Positions 16,193-24,017 of a stretch of 64,000 bases of DNA are shown here, in pieces. Each line of letters starts with the position of its first letter. Position 1 is the first letter of the stretch. Under the pieces are notes generated by a model that was given only the letters and a program-made list of their open reading frames with translations, was not told where the DNA came from and did no database searches. The position numbers and the translations under genes were made by a program. This DNA comes from Desulfocorpusculum sp964414345. Lineage in GTDB: Bacteria > Desulfobacterota > Desulfocorpusculales > Desulfocorpusculum. Location: contig CAYPWF010000002.1 of the NCBI GenBank assembly GCA_964414345.1, positions 1-64,000 of the forward strand. The letters run 5' to 3'.

Positions 16193-17377
16193 ATGAACGG
16201 CTTGGAGCGCAAAAGAATTTCCACTCAAAAAGATCTACTTGAGAACCTTGGGGATTTTTGCCGTCTTTTGAGACTGGAAGGTTTCTCGGTGGAGCTCTCC
16301 TCCCTCTTGTCGGCCGCCGAAGGCCTCAGATGGGTGAATCCAGCGGAGCTTGATTCCTTCAGAGTCATGCTGGGAGCAGTTCTAGCCCACAAAAAAGAGG
16401 AGTTGGAGAAGTTCCAGGAGCTATTCCGAGAGTTCTGGCTTGGGGAATCTTTTCGGGGAAGAAAGGGCCCAGGAGAGACTGGGGAAGACACAAAGGAGGG
16501 GGATTCCTTTCTCCTCGGCTCAGAGCAAAGGGAGGGCCCCAAGGGAGAGCCCCCTCACAGCTCGCTCCACTCAGTGCGCTACAGCCCTTATTCTTTACAG
16601 TGTGTGTTATCCCCGGCAATTGTTCCTGTGGAACCAACCTCACATCACAGGGAGGCCATGCGCAGATTCCTGAGACCTCTTGCTTCCAGAGCCTCCCGCA
16701 GGTTCAAACTATCTGCCACGGGGTCTCGGTTTTCCCTGGGGCGGACCCTCAGAAAGAACCTCCAACATGGGGGGGATCTAGTATATCTGGAGCTTATGTC
16801 CCCCCGCATCAAGCGGTCCCGCCTTGTGCTGCTTTGCGACGTAAGCGGCTCCATGGACGAACATTTTAGGCTTATCTTGGAGTTCGCCCACACACTCCTT
16901 AGGGTAGAGAGAACTGCCGAGGTTTTTCTTTTTTCCACCGACATAGCCCGAGCTACTTTGCACATGAGGACCCAGAAGCCCGAGAGCTTTCTTCCTCGAA
17001 TTCCTGAACTTGTGCCCCAGTGGGGGGCCGGGACTCGCATAGGTTACTGCTTGAAAACCCTGAGGCAGAGATTCGGCTCCAAGGTCTTGGTCCGAAAGCC
17101 TGTGGTGGCCATTTACAGCGACGGCTGGGATCAGGGGGAAATAGAGTTACTCAAGAAAGAGATGGAGCTACTCAAGAGGAAATGCAAGGCCTTGATTTGG
17201 CTCAACCCTCTAGTGGGCACCCCGGGTTACGAACCCACCTGCCAAGGAATGGCGGCAGCACTGCCTTTCTTGGATCTGTTGCTGCCTCTGAGGAGCATGC
17301 AGGATCTCCTTGGATTGGAAAGAGAGATTAGAAGACTCTTGGGTGATGGAGGACAAGGCCTTTGGGGAAGCATTTGA
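16193..17377 (+). CDS. CoxE-like von Willebrand factor A domain protein
   Basis: Protein of 394 aa with a charged N-terminal half and a C-terminal VWA domain. The metal-ion-dependent adhesion site is seen as LCDVSGSMD (near 216-224), followed by the TRIGYCL segment (Thr) and AIYSDGWDQG (Asp). This is the layout of CoxE/DUF58-like partners of MoxR ATPases. It starts 34 bp after the ATPase gene and surely forms an operon with it. A protein-complex assembly or cofactor-insertion role is expected. Element copy B begins 36 bp after its stop. Confidence 0.87.
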   Translation: MNGLERKRISTQKDLLENLGDFCRLLRLEGFSVELSSLLSAAEGLRWVNPAELDSFRVMLGAVLAHKKEELEKFQELFREFWLGESFRGRKGPGETGEDTKEGDSFLLGSEQREGPKGEPPHSSLHSVRYSPYSLQCVLSPAIVPVEPTSHHREAMRRFLRPLASRASRRFKLSATGSRFSLGRTLRKNLQHGGDLVYLELMSPRIKRSRLVLLCDVSGSMDEHFRLILEFAHTLLRVERTAEVFLFSTDIARATLHMRTQKPESFLPRIPELVPQWGAGTRIGYCLKTLRQRFGSKVLVRKPVVAIYSDGWDQGEIELLKKEMELLKRKCKALIWLNPLVGTPGYEPTCQGMAAALPFLDLLLPLRSMQDLLGLEREIRRLLGDGGQGLWGSI

Positions 17378-17412
17378 CATTTCTCCTCAAAAGTGATTCT
17401 TTTATAAGCCGC

Positions 17413-17610
17413 TTAGCCCGCATTATTCACAATCAGTGGCTGATGCAGGCTATCCTAATGACATGCTTGGAGAAACCGGTCTATACTCAAAGAGATCCTG
17501 GTTTTCGGTTTGAGACTTGGCCCTGGTTTGAGTCGGAATATGTTAAAGTTTACCGGGGCTTGGGGGCCTAGCCCCCAAACTTGGGGGCTTTAAGAAATAA
17601 TCCGGGTTAG
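17413..17610 (+). repeat. About 200-bp intergenic element with inverted ends (copy B)
   Basis: Full-length copy that best defines the family. The left end is TTAGCCCGCATTATTCAC and the right end GAAATAATCCGGGTTAG, inverted repeats of about 16 bp. Inside come AATCAGTGGCTGATGCAGG, a segment with ACCGGT, and a G-rich hairpin region (near 17552-17588) with GGGGGC and GCCCCC. It fills most of the 302-bp gap between the coxE-like gene and the acyl-CoA dehydrogenase. Its internal frame reads LMQAILMTCLEKPV without a stop, like copy E. Confidence 0.8.
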
Positions 17611-17680
17611 GAGATCTGTAAGGCAAGAAAAGGGGACTCGGCCGAGGCCCCGTTTGGGCAATCCACCAGGAGGAGGGACC

Positions 17681-18838
17681 ATGCAGTACGATCTCACAGA
17701 TGAGCAGAAGATGCTGCGGGACATGGTACGCAGGCTGGCCAAGGAGAAGATAGAACCTGGAGCACGGGAGAGAGACGAGAAGGCCGAGTGGGACTGGGGC
17801 GTGGTGGATATCCTTAGGGAAAACGGCCTCATGGGGGTGGATTTCCCTGAGAAATATGGTGGAGGGGGAGCAGGCTTGCTTTCCTTTTGTTTAGTGGTGG
17901 AGGAACTCTCCAGGGTAGAGGCTGCCACAGGTCTTGTGCCGGCAGACCAAGAGCTGGGGACCCTCCCCATATTGCTTGCAGCCAATGACTCTCAGAAAGC
18001 CAAGTACCTTCCGAAGCTCTCCACAGGAGAGCACTTGGCTGCCTTTGCTCTCACCGAATCTGTGGGAGGCTCGGATGTGGCCGGGCTGCGCACAAAAGCC
18101 ATCAAGAAAGGTGGCGACTACGTCCTGAATGGAGTCAAGACCTTCATCACCAACGGCGGAGTGGCCGACGTGGTGACGGTATACGCCCTCACAGATCCGG
18201 CCAAGGGTGGCCACAAGGGGGCCAGCGTCTTCATAGTGGAGAAGGGAACCCCAGGGTTCAAGGTGGGCAAGAAAGAGGACAAGATGGGCATCCGCTGGTC
18301 AGATACCAGCGAGCTGATCTTTGAGGATTGTGTTGTCCCGGCCGAGAACCTCCTGGCAGAGGAAGGCGTGGGTTTCCACATCATGATGAAGACCCTGGAT
18401 TTCAGCAGGCCTGGGGTAGCGGCCCAGGCCCTGGGTATAGCTCAGGGGGCTTTGGACTATGCCGTGGCCTATGCCAAGGAACGCGTGGCATTCGGCCAAC
18501 CCATAATCAAGTTCCAGGGCATAGCCTTTAAGTTGGCCGACATGGCTGTAGCAGTGGAAGCTTCCCGCCACGTGCTTTACAAAACAGCGTCGCTTCTTCA
18601 GGAGCAGCCCAAGGATCTCTCAAGGCTCCCGGCAGAGTTGATCCGCATGTCCTCCATGAGCAAGGTTCTCTGTGGGGACACGGCCATGCATGTGACAACC
18701 GACGCGGTGCAGGTCTTGGGGGGATACGGCTACATCAAGGAGTACCCCGTGGAGCGCTACATGCGAGACGCCAAGATCACCCAGATCTACGAGGGCACCC
18801 AGGAAATCCAGAGGCTGGTCATAGCCAACACGTTGTGA
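17681..18838 (+). CDS. Acyl-CoA dehydrogenase, short-chain/butyryl-type active site
   Basis: Flavoprotein of 385 aa that oxidises an acyl-CoA with ETF as acceptor. FALTESVGGSD near residue 125 is the flavin/substrate loop and the C terminus has IYEGTQEIQRLVIA, where Glu371 is the expected catalytic base as in butyryl-CoA dehydrogenase. GGAGGAGGG precedes the ATG at 17681; an upstream reading from 17654 lacks a ribosome site. The gene lies upstream of a sirtuin. The likely substrate is a short or branched acyl-CoA; glutaryl-CoA is possible in an aromatic degrader but the Glu/Arg pattern of that subgroup was not checked. Confidence 0.93.
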   Translation: MQYDLTDEQKMLRDMVRRLAKEKIEPGARERDEKAEWDWGVVDILRENGLMGVDFPEKYGGGGAGLLSFCLVVEELSRVEAATGLVPADQELGTLPILLAANDSQKAKYLPKLSTGEHLAAFALTESVGGSDVAGLRTKAIKKGGDYVLNGVKTFITNGGVADVVTVYALTDPAKGGHKGASVFIVEKGTPGFKVGKKEDKMGIRWSDTSELIFEDCVVPAENLLAEEGVGFHIMMKTLDFSRPGVAAQALGIAQGALDYAVAYAKERVAFGQPIIKFQGIAFKLADMAVAVEASRHVLYKTASLLQEQPKDLSRLPAELIRMSSMSKVLCGDTAMHVTTDAVQVLGGYGYIKEYPVERYMRDAKITQIYEGTQEIQRLVIANTL

Positions 18839-18911
18839 AATAGTCCCCATCCGGCCCCGAGGCAGCTGCGGATGCGGCTGCTTTGAGGCCGGGTTGAGCC
18901 GGGATAGACCC

Positions 18912-19664
18912 ATGCGCGACCTGGAAAGCTTGTTGGAAAAAGCAGCTCAGATGATCCGGAAAGCCAGATCCGTTGTGGCTTTGACCGGGGCGGGAATCTC
19001 TGTGGAAAGCGGGATCCCGGCCTTCCGCGGCACACAGGGGCTGTGGGAAAAGTACGATCCCATGGAGTACGCCCACATAGAGGCCCTCAGGGCCCATCCA
19101 GAGAGGGTCTGGGGCATGCTCAGGGAACTGCAGGCCATAGTGGAGAATGCCAGGCCCAACAGGGCGCACCTCTGCCTGGCCAGGATGGAGCAGCTGGGCT
19201 TCCTCAGGGCCATCATCACCCAAAACATTGACCACCTGCACCAGGAGGCTGGCAGTCGATACGTGATAGAGTTTCATGGAAGCGGACACCAGTTGGCATG
19301 CTTGAGCTGCGGGGAGAGGATGCCCAGGCACATGGTGGATCTGAGTCACATCCCTCCCAGGTGTATCTGCGGTGGGGTGCTCAAGCCGGACGTGGTCTTC
19401 TTCGGGGAGCCCATCCCCTGGAGGGCGCTCATCCAGGCCCAGGAGGAGTCCAAGAACTGCGAGGTGATGCTGGTGGTGGGCACATCGGCTGTGGTGGCCC
19501 CAGCCTGCGATATGCCCTACCTGGCAAAGGAAAAAGGCGCACGGATAATAGAACTCAATACCGAGGAGACCCCCCTTACCCACTCGGTCACGGACATCTT
19601 CCTGGGTGGCTCGGCTGGCCAACTCCTGCCCAGGCTCCTGGAGCGACTGGAGGCAATGCCCTGA
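18912..19664 (+). CDS. Sir2-family NAD-dependent protein deacylase
   Basis: Sirtuin of about 250 aa that removes acyl groups from lysine with NAD. It shows TGAGISVESGIPAFRG, ITQNIDHLHQEAG, catalytic His in IEFHGSG, and four zinc Cys in CLSCG and CICGG. The final GTSAVVAPA and NTEETPL are also typical. The Tyr and Arg pair that gives CobB/SIRT5 their taste for succinyl groups is missing (VWGMLREL at that place), so simple deacetylation is more likely. The ATG at 18912 is preferred over TTG at 18894. It follows an acyl-CoA dehydrogenase by 73 bp; reversing acylation of acyl-CoA enzymes is a plausible job. Confidence 0.92.
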   Translation: MRDLESLLEKAAQMIRKARSVVALTGAGISVESGIPAFRGTQGLWEKYDPMEYAHIEALRAHPERVWGMLRELQAIVENARPNRAHLCLARMEQLGFLRAIITQNIDHLHQEAGSRYVIEFHGSGHQLACLSCGERMPRHMVDLSHIPPRCICGGVLKPDVVFFGEPIPWRALIQAQEESKNCEVMLVVGTSAVVAPACDMPYLAKEKGARIIELNTEETPLTHSVTDIFLGGSAGQLLPRLLERLEAMP

Positions 19665-19770
19665 CACAGCCCCCTCACCCCCCGGCCGCGCTGCAACCGC
19701 CCATGACCCCGTTGCTCAAGCTCGCTCTGGGACCGGAGGTGGAGATCTGCGGTTAACCCGGGGGCCCGGA

Positions 19771-20817
19771 TCAAGTCTGGGAATTGGTCCCTGACACGGA
19801 GGGAGCATCCCCAGGCAGCCTGGCCATGCGCCCTAGGCTCATGCCCTCGGCCCAGAGCACCGGTATGCCCAGCAGAAAAACCGGCAGGAGGCAGGTGGCG
19901 TGAAGCACGATGGCAAAGCTCAGGGCATTGGACCTGTCCACCCCGTATAGCAACAGGGCCCCCATGGCAGCATAGTGGAAGGTGCCCACGAATCCAGGGG
20001 CCGATGGAACGCTCACGCCGAAGCCCAGGGCAACCAGGATGAACCAGGCCGCCCCCCAGGGAAGATCAAAGCCAAAGGCCTCTGTCAGGATGATCACTAT
20101 GGCGGCGCTGAGCCCCCAGAGGCATGCTGTCCACAGAGCAATCTCCAGCAGATCCATGGGGCCTCTGGCGGGCACCAGCCCTCTTGCAAAGGACTCAGTT
20201 GCCCTGGCCAGCCTGTGAGCCCCCTTGGGCCAAATTCCCCCCAGGGTCTTCTCCACCAGCATGATTGCCTTGCCCGTGTGTTTCCTCACGACCCACAGGA
20301 GACCCACCAGAACCCCGGCCACAAAAAGGAAAACCAGGGCCGCCCGATTGAGCATCTCCCCCAGCTCTGAACCCGCTGCCGGGATCCCCTCCAGCAGGGA
20401 TACCAGGGAGAAAATGAGCAGGATGCTTATGAGATCCAGGAGTCTCTCCACCACCACGCTTCCCAGGGCAGCCGAGATGCTCATGTTTTTCCTGGATCCC
20501 AGCAATATGGCCCTGACCAGTTCGCCTATGCGGGCGGGCAGCAGGTAATTGGCCAGGAAGCCTATGAGCGTGACCCTGAAAAGGAGCCCTGTCTCGACTC
20601 TCTGGATGCCCTTGAGGATCACCCCCCATCTCCTGGCCCTCACCCACAGCACAACGTAAGTGAGAAGGAGGGCCGGGGGGAGGAGCCTGTAGTCGGCCTT
20701 GCCCAGGGCCGCCGCCACTTCCTTGGGATCCATGCCCCGAAGGGCCAGGTAAGCGAAAAGGCTGCTCAGTACCAGGCCGATCCAGAGCCGAGGGTCTCTG
20801 AGGACCCCCCCCTTCAC
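19771..20817 (-). CDS. Lysylphosphatidylglycerol synthase flippase-domain (UPF0104) membrane protein
   Basis: Integral membrane protein of 348 aa with about eight hydrophobic segments. It contains LPARIGELVRAILLG near residue 95, a hallmark of this family, then VVERLLDLISILLIF and a C-terminal GFGVSVPSAPGFVGTFHYA. These resemble the flippase half of MprF and may move a lipid or lipid-linked molecule. The GTG start overlaps the ribF stop by 4 bp (GTGA), so it is translated together with ribF, though the two functions have no clear link. Substrate unknown. Confidence 0.85.
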   Translation of the reverse strand: MKGGVLRDPRLWIGLVLSSLFAYLALRGMDPKEVAAALGKADYRLLPPALLLTYVVLWVRARRWGVILKGIQRVETGLLFRVTLIGFLANYLLPARIGELVRAILLGSRKNMSISAALGSVVVERLLDLISILLIFSLVSLLEGIPAAGSELGEMLNRAALVFLFVAGVLVGLLWVVRKHTGKAIMLVEKTLGGIWPKGAHRLARATESFARGLVPARGPMDLLEIALWTACLWGLSAAIVIILTEAFGFDLPWGAAWFILVALGFGVSVPSAPGFVGTFHYAAMGALLLYGVDRSNALSFAIVLHATCLLPVFLLGIPVLWAEGMSLGRMARLPGDAPSVSGTNSQT

Positions 20818-21752
20818 GCCGGCCTCTGTCCGAGAACAGCCCTGGAGGCCTTTTCGTCCCAGCTGAGCTGAGCCACCAAAGCCTCCGCGCTTGGGAAACG
20901 ACGCTCTTCCCTAAGCCTTTCCAATAGGACTACTTTGAGCCTCTTGCCGTAGAGGTCTCCCTGGAAGTCGAAGATGTGAACCTCGAAGGAAAGCACGTTT
21001 TCGCTGAAGGTGGGATTGGTGCCCAAATTGGCCATACCTCCCAAAGCCGACTCCAGCCCTTCTATTCTCACAAGAACCGCGTACACTCCTGGCTTTGGAA
21101 GAAGCTCGTTTTCCAGGCGGAGATTTGCCGTAGGGTATCCCAGGGACTTGCCTCTCTTGTGCCCCTCCACCACTACACCTTGCAGGCAAAACTCTCTACC
21201 CATCATGCGTGCAGCCAGGGCCACATCCCCCTGCTCCTCCACCACGGTGCGAATGCGGCTGCTGCTCACCGCATGGCCGTTCATCATGACCGGAGGTACG
21301 ATCTCCACTTGGAAGCCCATCTCTCGACCCAACTGCTGCAACAGCCCGATGTTCCCCTCCCTGTTTCGGCCAAAAGCATAATCGTATCCTACCAGGACCT
21401 CCCTTGCGCCTATGGCGCCCACCAGGATCTCCTCTACAAACTGCTTGGCGCTTTGGCTGGCAAACCCCCTGTCAAAAGGGGCGCTCACCAGTACATCCAC
21501 TCCCAGCTGCTCTACCAGCGCGGCCCTTTCCTGGTATGAGGTGATCAGAGGCATGCGACGCTCTGGATAAAGCACCTTGATGGGATGAGGCTCGAAGGTA
21601 TACACCACGCTTGTGCCGTTGAGCTGCTTTGCCTTGTCTATTAAGAGCCTAAAAATCTTCTGGTGCCCCAGATGAACCCCGTCGAAGTTCCCCAGGGTTA
21701 CCACAGGATTCTTGAGTGCACGGATAGGCCGCCAGTCTCTTATATGCTCCAT
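20814..21752 (-). CDS. ribF: Bifunctional riboflavin kinase/FMN adenylyltransferase
   Basis: Cytoplasmic enzyme of 312 aa that makes FMN and then FAD, the cofactors of the many flavoenzymes in this window. The N-terminal nucleotidyltransferase domain has TLGNFDGVHLGHQKIF (HxGH motif) and SSSRIRTVVEEQGD; the C-terminal riboflavin kinase domain has GHKRGKSLGYPTANL and FEVHIFDFQGDLYGKRL. The start was set at the ATG at 21752, since the upstream extension begins with a TTG at 21800 without a ribosome site and does not look like the family. Confidence 0.95.
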   Translation of the reverse strand: MEHIRDWRPIRALKNPVVTLGNFDGVHLGHQKIFRLLIDKAKQLNGTSVVYTFEPHPIKVLYPERRMPLITSYQERAALVEQLGVDVLVSAPFDRGFASQSAKQFVEEILVGAIGAREVLVGYDYAFGRNREGNIGLLQQLGREMGFQVEIVPPVMMNGHAVSSSRIRTVVEEQGDVALAARMMGREFCLQGVVVEGHKRGKSLGYPTANLRLENELLPKPGVYAVLVRIEGLESALGGMANLGTNPTFSENVLSFEVHIFDFQGDLYGKRLKVVLLERLREERRFPSAEALVAQLSWDEKASRAVLGQRPA

Positions 21753-21875
21753 GGGCTGGACCGAACCTCTTTCTCCTGAGACTCCTGCCGGTTCAAACAA
21801 GCTGGAGGGGACCCATCCCTCCCCGTAAAGCTCGTCCTTAAAGGCCCGAAAAGCTTACACCATTGCCTAGGGCCC

Positions 21876-21902
21876 TTGACAAGCAGGTGTCTGTACTATA
21901 AA
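21876..21902 (+). promoter_or_regulatory. Promoter of the tRNA-Leu gene
   Basis: TTGACA at 21876-21881 is followed by TATAAA at 21897-21902 after 15 bp (or CTTGAC with 16 bp). Transcription would begin near 21909, giving a 5' leader of about 20 nt before the tRNA at 21929. Spacing is slightly short for sigma70, but both hexamers are near consensus. Confidence 0.55.
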
Positions 21903-21928
21903 AACGATCCTGTGAGAATGCAAGGCGG

Positions 21929-22015
21929 GCCGAAGTGGCGGAATTGGTAGACGCGCCAGGTTCAGGGTCTGGTGGGCGTAGGCCTGTCGGGGTTCGAGTC
22001 CCCGCTTCGGCACCA
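21929..22015 (+). tRNA. tRNA-Leu (anticodon CAG), CCA encoded
   Basis: The 7-bp acceptor stem GCCGAAG/CTTCGGC pairs fully and is followed by A and an encoded CCA at 22013-22015. The D arm, the anticodon stem CCAGG with loop TTCAGGG, a long variable arm of the class II type and the T arm GGGGTTCGAGTCCCC are all present. The anticodon CAG is at 21963-21965, reading leucine CTG codons. Confidence 0.97.
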
Positions 22016-22028
22016 TGAGTTCCTCCCA

Positions 22029-22073
22029 GGGGACGGCACCGGTGAAATCTGGGGCTGTCCCCTTCGCTTTCTT
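22029..22073 (+). terminator. Weak intrinsic terminator candidate after tRNA-Leu
   Basis: GGGGAC at 22029-22034 can pair with GTCCCC at 22057-22062, followed by the pyrimidine-rich TTCGCTTTCTT. The loop is long and the T-run is broken, so function is uncertain. It lies 14 bp after the tRNA. Confidence 0.3.
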
Positions 22074-22202
22074 GACCTGCCTCAGGGTGCTCGCGAAGGC
22101 CTTTGCCTGACCCGGGGCCGGGATAGCTGCTGGGCAAAGCATCATGGGAAATAAGACTGCCCATGAGAAGATCCTGCAAACCGCTCTTTCCAGGAAAGTT
22201 CC

Positions 22203-24005
22203 ATGCCGGGCTCTCCTTTTTTGGGCTCTTCCCTTTGGAGCGCTCTAAGCCGCCTTAGGCCCGAGTCCTTTCTCAAGTGGATATTTCTGGGTGCTCTGGT
22301 GGGGGCGATCTGCGGCTTAGGAGCCTGTCTCTTTTTTTGGGGGCTGGGCTGGGCCGAGCACTTCTTTCAGGATTTCCTGGCCGGAAGGCCCCCCATTTAC
22401 CCGGCAGGCGAGCACGCTCCAGCCCCTCCCACGGGCTCCCCTTTCAATCCCATTATCTTCATGATCCTGCCAGCCTTTGGGGGCCTCGTTTCAGGGCTTC
22501 TTGCCCAGTGGCTGGCCCCTGAGGTGGCAGGCCCCGGCACAGATGCTATGATAAAAGCTTTTCACAGGGCTTCAGGTCGCGTAAGAGCCAGGGTGCCTTT
22601 TGTAAAGGCTATAGCCTCTGTCATGACTCTGGCCACAAACGGCAGTGCGGGCAGGCAGGGGCCCCTCATACAGGTGGGAGCAGGTCTGGGTTCCTGCGTA
22701 GGGCAGCTTATGGGTTTACCCACCAGGGATCTTAGGATTCTGCTCTTGGCAGGAGCATCCGGAGCTCTGGCGGCTGTTTTCAGGGCCCCCATGGGCAGCG
22801 CCGTCATAACAGCCGAGCTTCTTTACAGGGAGGACATGGAGGGCGAGGCTCTGATTCCTTGTATAGTCTCGGCCATAGTGGCTCATACAATTCACCAAGT
22901 GATCTTCGGTCATGAGCCTGTTTTCTCCATGCCTGAGTTCGGATTCGTAGAGAACCTTGGGGGACTGTTGTGGTTCGCGCTCCTGGGGCTTTTGTTTGTG
23001 CCGGCAGGCCGCCTTTACATAAGCGCCTTTTATTCAATCAGGGACAGGTTCTTTGCCCCCATGCGAATACCTTTTTTCTTGAAGCCTGCCTTGGGTGGGC
23101 TCCTGGTCGGGATCCTGGGGCTATTTCTGCCCCAAATCCTTGGCATAGGATACGGCTGGCTCCAGATGGCCATGAGAGGGGAGCTGGCGGTGGGGATAAT
23201 GGCAGCGGCAGGGCTCCTCAAGATCTTGAGCACCTCACTCAGCGTTGCCTCGGGGGGCAGCGGTGGGGTCTTTGCCCCTGCCTTGTTCATCGGAGGGATG
23301 TTGGGAGGGACCATCGGGCGAATAGGTCATGCATGGTTCCCGGAGATGGTTCATGAGCCTGGGGCATTCGTGCTGGTGGGAATGGGAGGTTTTTTTGCCG
23401 GGGTGGCCCATGCTCCCATAGGCTCGGTGCTCATGGTCTGTGAGATGACCAAAGGCTACAGCCTCCTTGTACCGCTTCTCTTGGTGGCTACCCTGCACAG
23501 CTTGTTCAACCGCAACCGTTCCATATACGAGAGCCAGTTGGCCAATCGGTTTCTATCCCCGGCCCACGAGTCCGAGCTTACTGTGAACGTGTTAAGGGAG
23601 ATGAAGGTGAGCGAGGCCATAGACCAGGGCACAAGACCCGTGATCCTATCCCACGACACCACTTTTCAGGCCGTGCGGGATGTGATCTTGGGTTGCGAAG
23701 GGAACGATTTCCCGGTTGTGGATGAAAAAGGGGTCCTGAGGGGAATCCTTCCCTTCAAGAAGCTGAAACCGATCCTCATGGAGGAGTCCTTGGGGGATCT
23801 CTTGGTGGCAGGCGAGCTGATGGATCCTCCGGTTTGGGTGGAACCACAAGAAGACCTCCACTCGGCCCTCCTCAAGTTCCTGAAAAGCGGGCATGAGCAG
23901 ATCCCGGTCTTGTCCCAAGGACCTCAAGGCCCGATCCTGGGCATTCTCTCACACCAGGACATCATCTCGGCCTACCATGCCAGGGTGAGCCGGGTGCGGG
24001 AATGA
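22203..24005 (+). CDS. ClC-family chloride channel/transporter with C-terminal CBS pair
   Basis: Inner-membrane protein of 600 aa: an N-terminal ClC core of about 430 residues and two CBS domains (about 460-600). The ClC signature regions are visible as GPGTDAMIKAFH, GSAGRQGPLIQVGAG and SGGSGGVFAPALFIGGMLGG. The gating Glu of GREGP is replaced by Gln152 (codon CAG at 22656), the change that locks the gate open and uncouples protons in studied ClC antiporters; the internal Glu in the AELLYRED segment seems kept. That favours a passive anion channel. The ATG at 22203 follows a 187-bp gap after the tRNA. It converges closely with the glycosyltransferase gene on the other strand (12 bp). Confidence 0.92.
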   Translation: MPGSPFLGSSLWSALSRLRPESFLKWIFLGALVGAICGLGACLFFWGLGWAEHFFQDFLAGRPPIYPAGEHAPAPPTGSPFNPIIFMILPAFGGLVSGLLAQWLAPEVAGPGTDAMIKAFHRASGRVRARVPFVKAIASVMTLATNGSAGRQGPLIQVGAGLGSCVGQLMGLPTRDLRILLLAGASGALAAVFRAPMGSAVITAELLYREDMEGEALIPCIVSAIVAHTIHQVIFGHEPVFSMPEFGFVENLGGLLWFALLGLLFVPAGRLYISAFYSIRDRFFAPMRIPFFLKPALGGLLVGILGLFLPQILGIGYGWLQMAMRGELAVGIMAAAGLLKILSTSLSVASGGSGGVFAPALFIGGMLGGTIGRIGHAWFPEMVHEPGAFVLVGMGGFFAGVAHAPIGSVLMVCEMTKGYSLLVPLLLVATLHSLFNRNRSIYESQLANRFLSPAHESELTVNVLREMKVSEAIDQGTRPVILSHDTTFQAVRDVILGCEGNDFPVVDEKGVLRGILPFKKLKPILMEESLGDLLVAGELMDPPVWVEPQEDLHSALLKFLKSGHEQIPVLSQGPQGPILGILSHQDIISAYHARVSRVRE

Positions 24006-24017
24006 AGCCGGGCCAGC

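Noticed and set aside
17362..17571. 69-codon frame starting in coxE and running through element copy B
   Set aside because: No ribosome site, start inside another gene, and stops in the same frame of other element copies. Reported only as a possible relic in the findings.
21867..22145. 92-codon minus-strand frame with KRGLEPRQ
   Set aside because: It is the reverse complement of the tRNA-Leu gene and flanks. KRGLEPRQ is a known false protein string produced by tRNA genes.
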